Source: Archangium primigenium (GTDB taxonomy: Bacteria > Myxococcota > Myxococcia > Myxococcales > Myxococcaceae). From it: a DNA stretch of 64,000 nt. A program made the position numbers and the translations under genes. How positions within the stretch are numbered: the first letter of the stretch is position 1; every line of letters begins with the position of its first letter. The stretch lies in NCBI RefSeq assembly GCF_016904885.1, contig NZ_JADWYI010000001.1:6324001-6388000 (forward strand), given 5' to 3'. Under the pieces are notes generated by a model, which had not been told where the DNA came from, made no database searches, and worked only from the letters and a program-made list of their open reading frames with translations. Shown here one piece after another: positions 1 through 25,387 of this stretch.

Positions 1-17730
<17,730 letters not shown>

Positions 17731-17753
17731 CACCACCCATCCCCGAGACCCCC

Positions 17754-18299
17754 ATGTCCGTCGAGACCCCGAACGCAGCACCCCCCGAGTCCAAGCCGCA
17801 CACCCCGGCCGAGCCCCCACCCGCGGCGCCCCTGTTCGGCACCGAGGAGGCGCGCCAGCGCACCGTGCGGGGCGAGGCCATCATCAAGCGCAACACGCTC
17901 TGGGCCCTGGGCGCGGGTGCCCTCATCTTCCCGTGGGTGGACTTCGCCGCCGCGGTCGCGGTCCAGCTCAAGATGCTCAAGGAGCTGTCGGACCTCTACG
18001 GGGTGAAGTTCACCCAGGACCTCGCGCGCAAGCTGGTGCTCTCGCTGCTGATGAGCTCGGGCGGCTCGCTGGTGGGCCTGTCGGCCGCGAGCGCGCTCAA
18101 GGCCATCCCCGTGGTGGGCTCGGTGCTGGGGCTGGCGACCTTCCCGCTGGCGGCGGCGGCGTTCACCAACGCGGTGGGCCGGGTGTTCCTCTTGCACTTC
18201 GAGACGGGCGGAACGCTGCTGGACTTCGATCCGAAGAAGGTCCAGGAGCACTTCATCCGCGAGTACGAGCGGGCCAAGGCCACCTTGGAGCGGCGCTGA
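17754..18299 (+). CDS. DUF697-type membrane protein, copy 1 (MSVET family)
   Basis: 181 residues. I start at the ATG 23 bases after the NRPS stop because this gives the MSVET N-terminus shared by three paralogues downstream. A Pro/Ala-rich stretch (to about residue 27) precedes a core with hydrophobic segments at about 46-68 and 95-140, then a charged helical tail. The core (RNTLWALGAGALIFPWVDF, QLKMLKELSDLYGVKF, TGGTLLDFDPKK) resembles the DUF697/YcjF family of membrane proteins, whose biochemical role is not settled. A 48-base segment (17964-18011) appears identical to 22669-22716 in copy 3, so duplication was recent or conversion is ongoing. The gene sits between the NRPS and its likely exporter and is probably cotranscribed. 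The membrane role is inferred from hydrophobicity; the link to the peptide is inferred from position. Confidence 0.85.
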   Translation: MSVETPNAAPPESKPHTPAEPPPAAPLFGTEEARQRTVRGEAIIKRNTLWALGAGALIFPWVDFAAAVAVQLKMLKELSDLYGVKFTQDLARKLVLSLLMSSGGSLVGLSAASALKAIPVVGSVLGLATFPLAAAAFTNAVGRVFLLHFETGGTLLDFDPKKVQEHFIREYERAKATLERR

Positions 18300-18315
18300 A
18301 GGGCCGGTCCATTCA

Positions 18316-18344
18316 TTGACGAAAACAGGGCCGCACGCTTACGT
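18316..18344 (+). promoter_or_regulatory. Possible promoter for the ABC exporter
   Basis: TTGACG at 18316-18321 is followed after 17 bases by TTACGT at 18339-18344. The -35 fits the sigma-70 consensus well and the -10 poorly. It lies about 40 bases upstream of the exporter start. Confidence 0.3.
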
Positions 18345-18383
18345 GGGGCCGAAGCGCGTTGCGTGGAGAGAGGCAGTGGTTTC

Positions 18384-20057
18384 ATGGCGATGACCATCAT
18401 CGAGTTGCTGTCCAAGGAGGCGGGCGCGGAGCGGCGCAATCTGTTCATCGCCGCGAGCCTGTCGGGCCTCGCCAATGCCTTCGTCATCGCGCTCGTCAAC
18501 ACCGTGGCGCGCAGCATTCCCAACGTGCGGATGCACTCGTTCGTGCTCTTCGCGCTCTCGGTCGTGCTGTACGTGGTGACCTCGCGCTACACGTTCCATC
18601 GCACCACGAACCTGGTCGAGTCGGCGCTGCACCACATCAAGATCCGCATCGTGGACAAGATCCGGCGCATGGACTTGCAGGGCTTCGAGCGGGTGGGCAC
18701 CTCGGAGATCTACGATCGCATCACCGAGAACGTCACGGTCATCTCCACCTCCGCGGGCATGATCGCCGCCACGCTCCAGTCCATCTGCGTGCTGGTGTTC
18801 GCCGCGCTCTACCTGGCGTGGCTGTCCATTCCGGCGCTGATGCTCATCTGCCTGCTGCTGGGCAGCGGCCTGATGCTCTTCCGCTCCAACCAGGATCAGG
18901 TGGAGAACGGCCTGATGCGGCTGAGCCACATCCGGCTCGCCTTCTTCGATCAGCTCACGGACCTGCTGCGGGGCTTCAAGGAGACGCGCTTCAATGCCCG
19001 GCGCAGCCAGGAGCTGCGCGAGGACGTGCTGCGCACCTCGGAGCGCCTGCGCGACAGCACCACGCGCACGAACCATCTGTTCGACGACAACCTCATCTTC
19101 TCCAACACCCTGCTCTTCGCGCTGCTGGCGGCCATCGTGTTCGTGCTCCCCCAGCAGTTGGAGCTCAAGAGCGTGCAGGTCACCCAGATCATCGCGGCGC
19201 TGATGCTCTCGTGGAACTCGGTGGCCATCGCCGTCAACTGCTACCCCGCCTACGTGCGCTCCAACCACGCGCTGATGGCGCTCGAGGCCCTGGAGCAGAA
19301 GCTGGAGTCGGGCATCGATCCGCTCGCCAAGGACGCGCTCGCCTCCGACCCCTGGAAGGGGCGCTTCTCGCGCATCGAGATCTCCCGGCTCGAGTACAAC
19401 TACACCCCCACGGCGGATGGCGCGAGCTTCCACATCGGCCCGGTGGACCTGACGATCCAGGCGGGCGAGGTGGTGTTCATCGTGGGCGGCAACGGCAGCG
19501 GCAAGTCCACCTTCCTCAAGGCCTTCACGGGGCTCTACCCCGCCAGCGCCGGCAGCATCCGCGTGGACGGCATCCGCGTGGACACGCACACCATCGCGGC
19601 CTACCGCGAGCTCATCTGCACCATCTTCACGGACTTCCACCTGTTCTCCCGGCTCTATGGCCTGCTGGACGTGCAGCCCGAGGCCGTCCAGGCGCTGATC
19701 GCGCAGATGCAGTTGGAGGAGCAGACGTCCTTCTCCCAGCAGCGCTTCACCCGGCGGGAGCTGTCCACGGGCCAGCGCAAGCGCCTGGCGATGATCGTGG
19801 CCCTGCTGGAGGACCGCCCGCTCTACATCTTCGACGAGTGGGCCGCGGATCAGGACCCCACGTTCCGGCACTTCTTCTACAACGAGCTGCTGCCGATGCT
19901 GCGCGCGCGCGGCAAGGCGGTGGTGGCCGTGAGCCACGATGACCGGTACTTCTCCTGTGCCGACCGCGTGGTGACCATGGAGTACGGCCAGGTGCGCTCC
20001 ATCGAACAACACAAGGCCGTCGCGCCGCCGCCCCCCTCCCCCGAGAAGATCTCCTGA
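18384..20057 (+). CDS. Cyclic peptide-type ABC exporter (fused permease and ATPase)
   Basis: 557 residues. The ATG at 18384 is preferred over an upstream in-frame GTG (18363) because GGAGAGAGG lies 10 bases before it. The N-terminal half is a membrane domain (hydrophobic segments starting IAASLSGLANAFVIALVNTV). The C-terminal half is an ABC ATPase with Walker A GGNGSGKST (about 368-376), signature LSTGQRKRL and Walker B PLYIFDEWAADQDP. The architecture and the opening MTIIELL match the cyclic-peptide/siderophore exporter family that includes PvdE and SyrD. Its place just behind the NRPS makes the NRPS product the obvious substrate; this is inference. As a half-transporter it would be expected to dimerise. 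Confidence 0.9.
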   Translation: MAMTIIELLSKEAGAERRNLFIAASLSGLANAFVIALVNTVARSIPNVRMHSFVLFALSVVLYVVTSRYTFHRTTNLVESALHHIKIRIVDKIRRMDLQGFERVGTSEIYDRITENVTVISTSAGMIAATLQSICVLVFAALYLAWLSIPALMLICLLLGSGLMLFRSNQDQVENGLMRLSHIRLAFFDQLTDLLRGFKETRFNARRSQELREDVLRTSERLRDSTTRTNHLFDDNLIFSNTLLFALLAAIVFVLPQQLELKSVQVTQIIAALMLSWNSVAIAVNCYPAYVRSNHALMALEALEQKLESGIDPLAKDALASDPWKGRFSRIEISRLEYNYTPTADGASFHIGPVDLTIQAGEVVFIVGGNGSGKSTFLKAFTGLYPASAGSIRVDGIRVDTHTIAAYRELICTIFTDFHLFSRLYGLLDVQPEAVQALIAQMQLEEQTSFSQQRFTRRELSTGQRKRLAMIVALLEDRPLYIFDEWAADQDPTFRHFFYNELLPMLRARGKAVVAVSHDDRYFSCADRVVTMEYGQVRSIEQHKAVAPPPPSPEKIS

Positions 20058-20101
20058 GAGACGCTTCCCCTTCGAGACCCGCGCCACACGAAAGGCAGCA
20101 C

Positions 20102-20716
20102 ATGTCGGTCGAAACCATCCAGTTCGAGACAGCGCCCCAGGCCCCCGCCGCCGAGGCCAAGGACACCGCGGCGCCCCCCGCCGGGACGCCTGAACCCGCC
20201 GCGGAGGCGGCGACGCCCCAAATTGACACGCGCGAGCGGCTGCGGCAGGCGGAGACCATCGTCTACCGCAACACCTTCTGGGCCATGGGCGCGGGCGCCA
20301 TCGGCGTGCCCGTGGCGGACCTCGTGGCCGCGTCCGCCGTGCACCTCAAGCAGTTGCGCGAGCTGGCGACCCTGTACGGCGTGGACTTCAAGGACGGGCT
20401 CGCCCGGAAGCTCGTGGGCGCGATGCTCATGAGCCTGGGCGGTGTGGGCGTGGGCGCCCTGGCCACCTCGCTCCTCAAGCTCATCCCCGGCATCGGCACG
20501 GGCCTGGGCATGCTGTCCTTGCCCATGGCGCTCGCCTCGTCCACGCATGCCATCGGCCAGGTGTTCATCATGCACTTCGAGGCGGGCGGCACCCTGCTCG
20601 ACTTCGATCCCCTGAAGATGCAGGCGTACTTCCAGAGCGAGTTCGACAAGGCCCAGCAGCACGTCTCGGAGCTCAAGCGCAAGGTGGCCTCGCGCGGTGA
20701 GCCCAAGGCGACCTGA
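20102..20716 (+). CDS. DUF697-type membrane protein, copy 2 (MSVET family)
   Basis: 204 residues, starting MSVETIQFET. A Pro/Ala-rich N-terminal stretch of about 40 residues precedes the same core as the other copies: RNTFWAMGAGAIGVPVADL, then LYGVDF, a hydrophobic GVGVGALATSLLKLIPG region, and AGGTLLDFDPLKMQ. The C-terminal tail is charged and probably helical. It is the most diverged copy (HLKQLRELATLYG instead of QLKMLKELSDLYG). It lies 44 bases after the exporter gene and 24 bases before a small membrane-protein gene, so all are probably one transcript. Function is unknown; DUF697 membership is by recognisable sequence pattern, not by a search. Confidence 0.85.
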   Translation: MSVETIQFETAPQAPAAEAKDTAAPPAGTPEPAAEAATPQIDTRERLRQAETIVYRNTFWAMGAGAIGVPVADLVAASAVHLKQLRELATLYGVDFKDGLARKLVGAMLMSLGGVGVGALATSLLKLIPGIGTGLGMLSLPMALASSTHAIGQVFIMHFEAGGTLLDFDPLKMQAYFQSEFDKAQQHVSELKRKVASRGEPKAT

Positions 20717-20740
20717 TTTCCTCCCGAGAGATTCAACCCC

Positions 20741-20974
20741 ATGGACTTGACTCCCGTCCTCGTCGTCCTCCTGCCAGTGCTGCTCGTGTTCTCCGTGGGG
20801 CTGGTGGGCGGCACGCGCAGGCTCGGCTTCTGGCTCTCCGTGTTGCTGGCGGTGGTGTTGACGCCGATTGGCGGCGTGCTGGTGGCGGTGTTGTCGGGAC
20901 CCAAGCGCATCAAGCCCAAGAAGAAGAAGCGGTCGGCTCCCCCCCCCGAGGCTGACACGTCCCGGTCGGCGTGA
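20741..20974 (+). CDS. Small two-helix membrane protein
   Basis: 77 residues: two hydrophobic helices (about 4-24 and 28-52) and a very basic end (IKPKKKKRSAPPP). No family is recognised. A GAGAGATTC sequence precedes the ATG. The stop codon overlaps a possible GTG (20971) of the next frame, but the next gene more likely starts at ATG 20995. Position inside the DUF697/SPFH group suggests it is part of that membrane module. Confidence 0.7.
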   Translation: MDLTPVLVVLLPVLLVFSVGLVGGTRRLGFWLSVLLAVVLTPIGGVLVAVLSGPKRIKPKKKKRSAPPPEADTSRSA

Positions 20975-20994
20975 GTTCCCAGGAGAAGGCATCC

Positions 20995-22218
20995 ATGTTC
21001 CGCAGCAAGAACTCCCCCGACCCCGAGCCGCCGCCGACCTTCCGTGAGCAGCTCGCGGCGGCCTTCCTCCAGTTGCGCTTCGTCGTGTACCTGGTGCTCG
21101 TCTTCTGCCTCATCCTGCTGGGCTTTGTCTGGCAGCGCGTCTTCATCACCGTGCCCGCCGGCCACAACGCCGTCATGTACCGCTTCCTCGCGGGCGGCAC
21201 CGTCACGGACCGGGTGTGGGGGGAAGGCCTGCACGTCATCCCCCCGTGGGATCGGCTCACGCTCTACGACACGCGGCTGCAGCAGCGCACCCTGAACTTC
21301 AACGTGCTCAGCGAGGAGGGCCTCCAGCTCGGCGTGAAGGTGTCCATCCGCTTCCGGCCCCAGCTGGAGATGCTGGGCTTCCTGCAGCGCGACATCGGCA
21401 AGGAGTACTTCGACAAGCTCGTGCTGCCGGAGATCCAGGCCCATACGCGCCGCACCTTCGGCAACCGGCCCGCGCACGAAATCTACTCCAGCGCCAAGGA
21501 CGTCCTGCAGGAGCTGGGGCGCCTGCCCGTGCTCGGCCGCGTCGAGGACCTGGGAGTGGACCCCAACGCCATGCCCTACGTGGTGGTGCAGGAGCTCAAG
21601 CTCATGGACATCTCCCTGCCGGACATGGTCGCCGGCGCCATCGCGGACAAGTACCGGCAGGAGCAGCTCATGCTCGAGTACCGCTACAAGCTCGAGCGCG
21701 AGGAGAAGGAGGCCGAGCGCAAGCGGACCGAGGCCGCCGGCATCCGCGACTACAACGAGATCGTCGGCAAGCTGTCGCCCGAGGTGCTCCGGCTCAAGAG
21801 CATCGAGGCCACGCTGGAGCTGTCGCGCTCGCCCAACTCCAAGGTGGTGCTGCTCGGCGGCGGGCAGCAGGGCCAGGCGCCCTCGCTCATCATGAACCTG
21901 GAGGGGCCACCGCCCGCGGCCGTGGCCTCGCCCGCGGCGGCCACCACCCCGCCGCCGCGTCCCCCGCCCGGCGACACCGGCGGCGCCTCGACGGGCAAGA
22001 CGACGCCCGCCGTCGAGGAGAAGCCGCTCCCCACGAACGGCACGCGCCCCGCGACGCCGTCGCCCACGGCGGGGACGGTCACGCCCACGCGCATCGAGCC
22101 GCCCGCCGAGTCCCGGACCGCTCCCACGGACGGCACTCGAGCGAAGCCAGCCTTTGGCGCCCCGGCCGTCCAGCGTGACACCCGCGCCGAGGCGCCCCCC
22201 GTGCCGCCCGAGCGATGA
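20995..22218 (+). CDS. SPFH/prohibitin-like membrane protein
   Basis: 407 residues. The ATG at 20995 is chosen because AGGAG (20981-20985) lies 9 bases upstream; an in-frame GTG at 20971 is the alternative. One membrane helix (about 30-50) is followed by an SPFH/Band-7 domain (from VPAGHNAVMYRF through IRFRPQLEMLGFLQRD to about 230). A charged coiled-coil stretch (LEREEKEAERKRTEAAGI) and a Pro/Ala/Thr-rich disordered tail of about 100 residues follow. Proteins of this family form large membrane-associated assemblies that organise membrane domains or chaperone proteases. Flanked by DUF697 genes, it may scaffold them; this is inferred from context. Confidence 0.85.
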   Translation: MFRSKNSPDPEPPPTFREQLAAAFLQLRFVVYLVLVFCLILLGFVWQRVFITVPAGHNAVMYRFLAGGTVTDRVWGEGLHVIPPWDRLTLYDTRLQQRTLNFNVLSEEGLQLGVKVSIRFRPQLEMLGFLQRDIGKEYFDKLVLPEIQAHTRRTFGNRPAHEIYSSAKDVLQELGRLPVLGRVEDLGVDPNAMPYVVVQELKLMDISLPDMVAGAIADKYRQEQLMLEYRYKLEREEKEAERKRTEAAGIRDYNEIVGKLSPEVLRLKSIEATLELSRSPNSKVVLLGGGQQGQAPSLIMNLEGPPPAAVASPAAATTPPPRPPPGDTGGASTGKTTPAVEEKPLPTNGTRPATPSPTAGTVTPTRIEPPAESRTAPTDGTRAKPAFGAPAVQRDTRAEAPPVPPER

Positions 22219-22237
22219 AGAACATTCGACAAATGGT

Positions 22238-22253
22238 TGGCCCTTCGGGGCCA
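22238..22253 (+). terminator. UUCG tetraloop hairpin after the SPFH gene
   Basis: TGGCCC, loop TTCG, then GGGCCA, 20 bases after the SPFH stop. The stem is short but the UUCG loop is unusually stable. There is no T-run, so it may be an mRNA-stabilising or processing element. The remainder of the 171-base gap (22219-22389) shows no gene. Confidence 0.45.
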
Positions 22254-22389
22254 GATGGGACTTTCCGTGACACGCCAAGGGATGTGGAGACGGCGGAACC
22301 TCACGGGATGGCAGCAGGGAGTGACGTACCCGGAGTGAAGCCGAGCATTCCCGTCGTACCGCAAGCAAACCCACGCAGGAGGCAGCCGC

Positions 22390-23061
22390 ATGTCCGTCGA
22401 GACGCACAAGGTGGAGACGCCGACGCAGTCCCCCACGCCTGAGGTGAAGACGAAGAAGGAGCTGAAGCAGGAGGCCAAGGCCGCCAAGGCGGCGGCCAAG
22501 GAGGCGGCGAAGAACCAGCCCCCGGCACCCCAGCCCGTGCTGGGCTCGGCGGAGTCGCGCGAGCGGCTCAAGCAGGCCGAGGCCGTCGTTCGCCGCAACA
22601 CGCTGTGGGCGGTGGGCGCCGGCGCGCTCATCTTCCCCGTGGTGGACGTGGTGGCCGCCTCGGCGGTGCAGCTCAAGATGCTCAAGGAGCTGTCGGACCT
22701 CTACGGGGTGAAGTTCTCCGAGGGCATCGCCAAGAAGATCGTGAGCTCGCTGCTGATGAGCCTGGGCGGCCTGGCCGTGGGCGTGGGCGCCGCCAGCCTC
22801 ATCAAGCTCATTCCGGGCGTGGGCTCGGCGCTGGGCGTGCTGACGTTCCCGCTGGCCGTGGCGGCGTTCACCAACGCGCTGGGCCGGGTGTTCCTCATGC
22901 ACTTCGAGTCGGGCGGCACGCTGCTCGACTTCGATCCGAAGAAGATGCAGGAGCACTTCAAGGCCGAGTTCGAGAAGGCCCGGGTGACCGTGGAGCAGCT
23001 GCGCAAGGAAGCGCCCCAGGCCGCCGAGCCGGCGGCTCGGACCGAATACAAGGCGACGTGA
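22390..23061 (+). CDS. DUF697-type membrane protein, copy 3 (MSVET family)
   Basis: 223 residues, starting MSVETHKVET, with an Ala/Lys-rich region at about 19-48 that probably forms a charged helix. The core is RNTLWAVGAGALIFPVVDVV, QLKMLKELSDLYGVKFSE, a glycine-rich hydrophobic region ending LIKLIPGVGSALG, and SGGTLLDFDPKKMQEHFK. It shares a 48-base stretch of apparently identical DNA with copy 1. GCAGGAGGC lies upstream of the ATG. A 171-base gap with a hairpin separates it from the SPFH gene, so it could have its own promoter. Confidence 0.85.
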   Translation: MSVETHKVETPTQSPTPEVKTKKELKQEAKAAKAAAKEAAKNQPPAPQPVLGSAESRERLKQAEAVVRRNTLWAVGAGALIFPVVDVVAASAVQLKMLKELSDLYGVKFSEGIAKKIVSSLLMSLGGLAVGVGAASLIKLIPGVGSALGVLTFPLAVAAFTNALGRVFLMHFESGGTLLDFDPKKMQEHFKAEFEKARVTVEQLRKEAPQAAEPAARTEYKAT

Positions 23062-23109
23062 GCCGCGCGCTCACCCGCCTCCGCGTGAACCCAGACAGGA
23101 GTCCGAGGC

Positions 23110-23739
23110 ATGTCCGTCGAGACCTTTGAAGTAGAGACCTCCACGCGGCCCCCCGCGTCCGAGGAGAAGACGCCAGAAGCCGTCCCCTCGGCGCAAGCCC
23201 TGCCGGTGACGCCCCTGATGGGCTCACCGGAGGCCCGGGAGCGGCTCTACGCGGCGGAAGCCATCATCCGCAACAACACGCTGTGGTCCGCGGGCGCTGG
23301 CACCTTCGTCATCGTCTTTCCGTACATGGACGTGGTGGCGGCGGCGGCCGTGCAGATCAAGATGCTCAAGAACCTCTCGGACCTCTACGAGGTGAAGTTC
23401 TCCGAGGGGCTGGCGGCCAAGGTGGTGAGCGCCATCGTGATGGGCATGGGCGGCGCGCTCGCGGGTGATGCGGTGATGCGCATCGTCAACTTCATCCCGG
23501 GGGTGGGCCGGGCCCTCAGCGCGGTGTCCGCTCCGCTCATGGCGGCGGCGTTCACCCATGCGCTGGGCCAGGTGTACGTCGTGCACCTGGAGTCCGGAGG
23601 CTCGCTGCTGGACTTCGATCCCAAGCAGATGCAGGGACGCTTCAAGGAGCAGTACGAGAAGTCCATGCAGACGGTGAAGGAGCTGCGCAAGGAGGTCATC
23701 GATTCGGCCACCCAGCGCTTCCGCTCCCCGCCGGCCTGA
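23110..23739 (+). CDS. DUF697-type membrane protein, copy 4 (MSVET family)
   Basis: 209 residues, starting MSVETFEVET, with a short Pro/Ala-rich region and then the DUF697-like core (NNTLWSAGAGTFVIVFPYMD, IKMLKNLSDLYEVKFSEG, IVNFIPGVGRALS, SGGSLLDFDPKQMQGRFK). ACAGGAGTC lies upstream of the ATG, 48 bases after copy 3, so the two are probably cotranscribed. It is the last gene of the plus-strand locus and is followed by two hairpins before the convergent gene. Function unknown. Confidence 0.85.
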   Translation: MSVETFEVETSTRPPASEEKTPEAVPSAQALPVTPLMGSPEARERLYAAEAIIRNNTLWSAGAGTFVIVFPYMDVVAAAAVQIKMLKNLSDLYEVKFSEGLAAKVVSAIVMGMGGALAGDAVMRIVNFIPGVGRALSAVSAPLMAAAFTHALGQVYVVHLESGGSLLDFDPKQMQGRFKEQYEKSMQTVKELRKEVIDSATQRFRSPPA

Positions 23740-23784
23740 GTTCCGGTCCAGGCCGGAACGGAGGGACGCCTCGGGGCGTCTCTC
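23740..23784. terminator. Paired hairpins between convergent genes
   Basis: Hairpin 1 has GTTCCGG at 23740-23746 pairing with CCGGAAC at 23753-23759. Hairpin 2 has a 10-base stem (23761-23770 with 23775-23784, one G-T pair) around a TCGG loop and overlaps the stop codon of the minus-strand gene. Together they probably end transcription from both sides. Confidence 0.65.
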
Positions 23785-25327
23785 AGTTCCGGCCCACGGC
23801 CGCCTTCCAGATGTCCACCATGTCCGCCAGGGGTTGTCCCGTGAGCCGGGGCGGCTCGGTCACTTCCAACACGGGCTGGACGCCGTGGCGGCGCAGGCTC
23901 AGGAACAGGTTGCCGTCCACGTCGTAGTCGAGCAGTGACAGGTCCGTGGCGGGACGGAAGCCGTGCAGGATGGCCTTCTGCTGCTGCTCCTTGCCGCGCA
24001 GGAAGGCCAGCCAGCGGCGCGCCGCGTCGCGCTGGACCTCGAGCTCCGGGCCCTGGGACTCGGGCCAGAGCAGGTAGGCCGGGTGCTCGTTGACGAAGGT
24101 GGGCTCGGGGTAATTGATGCGCACGTCGGGCCGGGCGCCCGGGTAGCGGTCGATGCGCTGGAGCAAGGGCAGCGCCAGGTGCTCGAAGGTCACCACGCCA
24201 TCGAACTCCAACGGGCCCTCGTCGAGCATCCGCTTGGTGGCCAGCTCCGTGGAGCGCGGGAAGTTGGGCATGCCCGCCTGGCACCGCTGGAGCCAGCGCT
24301 GCAACTGCGGCTTCTTCGCGTCGAGGCCCTGGGCGAAGGCCTCGCGCAACTGCTCGTTGCCCAGCACCACGGTCTCCTGAGGCCCCGCGTCCTCCGCCTC
24401 GGTGCCTGCGTCCGCCTCGGTGCCCGCGTCGGCGGACGAGGCCGGGGCGGAGCGGCGCTGGCGGGGCGGCAGTGCGTAGTCGTAGGCCAGCAGGTAGAGC
24501 ACCTCGAAGCCCGAGGTCGAGTACGTGGGCGAGGTGTGCTGGATCTTCACGCGATCCCACCGCACCAGCTCCTCGCGCGAGGGCAAGGGCCGCTCTCCGG
24601 CGGCGGGACGGGGCAGCCGCGCGGCGTTCTGATCATACCAATCCGCCCACCGGCCCGGGACCTGGTCCTGGAGCAGGGACGCCGAGGGATCCACGTCGCG
24701 CGGCACCAGGGCACAGAGCGAGGACATCCACGAGCCCTCGCGGCTGGTCTGCGCGGACAGGAGCGCCTGGAACATCCGCAGCCGGTCGTACCAGACGAGC
24801 ACCACCAGGGGCGTGCGCACCAGGGCCGTCCGCGTGGAGGGCTCGAGCAGGGTCTCCTCCCGGCCGCGCGTCTTCCAGCGCGCCAACAGGTAGTCCACGT
24901 TGAGGTCATCCGTGGGGGCCCAGACGAGCGGTCGCTGGTTGCCGGAGAGCAGCGCATCCGCGGACTCCAGCCCGCCCATGGCCGTGAGCTTCACCTGGAT
25001 GTTGGGGCAGAGCCGGGCGAAGTCGTCCACGGCCGCCTCGATCCACGCCCGCTTCTCCTCGCTGTAGAGCATGGAGAAGGCGGTGGGACGGCCATTGGGC
25101 GTGGGAGGTCCACACACGTCCTCGCGCATGGCGTTGACGGTCCCCACGTCCGCCATGTGCGTGGCGGGTGCGGGGACGGCGCGGGCGGCATGTCCCCAGA
25201 ACCAGTGGTAGAGCCACCCGGCGACCACGGCCAGGATGAGCAGGAAGGACAGGACGGACCGCGGCCCGAGTCCCAGCTCGGTCCAGGACAGGGGCTTCGG
25301 GTCGTTGCCGTTCGAAGGGGTAGCCAT
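23783..25327 (-). CDS. Membrane-anchored solute-binding-like protein
   Basis: 514 residues from the ATG at 25327 (MATPSNGND); an in-frame ATG at 25375 is a less likely start. A single N-terminal membrane helix (about 25-45, SVLSFLLILAVVAGWLYHWFWG) would anchor it with the rest in the periplasm. The following region (AFSMLYSEEKRAWIEAAVDDF, IQVKLTAMGG, PLVWAPTDDLNVDYL, TPLVVLVWYDRLRM) resembles extracellular solute-binding proteins of ABC importers, but no permease or ATPase gene is adjacent. A low-complexity Asp/Ala/Gly/Thr/Glu insert sits near residue 300. It is divergent from the MFS gene with 60 bases between the starts. Ligand unknown. Confidence 0.8.
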   Translation of the reverse strand: MATPSNGNDPKPLSWTELGLGPRSVLSFLLILAVVAGWLYHWFWGHAARAVPAPATHMADVGTVNAMREDVCGPPTPNGRPTAFSMLYSEEKRAWIEAAVDDFARLCPNIQVKLTAMGGLESADALLSGNQRPLVWAPTDDLNVDYLLARWKTRGREETLLEPSTRTALVRTPLVVLVWYDRLRMFQALLSAQTSREGSWMSSLCALVPRDVDPSASLLQDQVPGRWADWYDQNAARLPRPAAGERPLPSREELVRWDRVKIQHTSPTYSTSGFEVLYLLAYDYALPPRQRRSAPASSADAGTEADAGTEAEDAGPQETVVLGNEQLREAFAQGLDAKKPQLQRWLQRCQAGMPNFPRSTELATKRMLDEGPLEFDGVVTFEHLALPLLQRIDRYPGARPDVRINYPEPTFVNEHPAYLLWPESQGPELEVQRDAARRWLAFLRGKEQQQKAILHGFRPATDLSLLDYDVDGNLFLSLRRHGVQPVLEVTEPPRLTGQPLADMVDIWKAAVGRN

Positions 25328-25387
25328 GCAGCGGCCGATGATGCCGCCGCAATGCCTTTCTCGCAATGAATCCATGGGTGTGACTTC

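Noticed and set aside
18363-18383. GTG start for the ABC exporter
   Set aside because: The ATG at 18384 has a purine-rich ribosome site at the right distance, and family members begin with the MTIIELL region.
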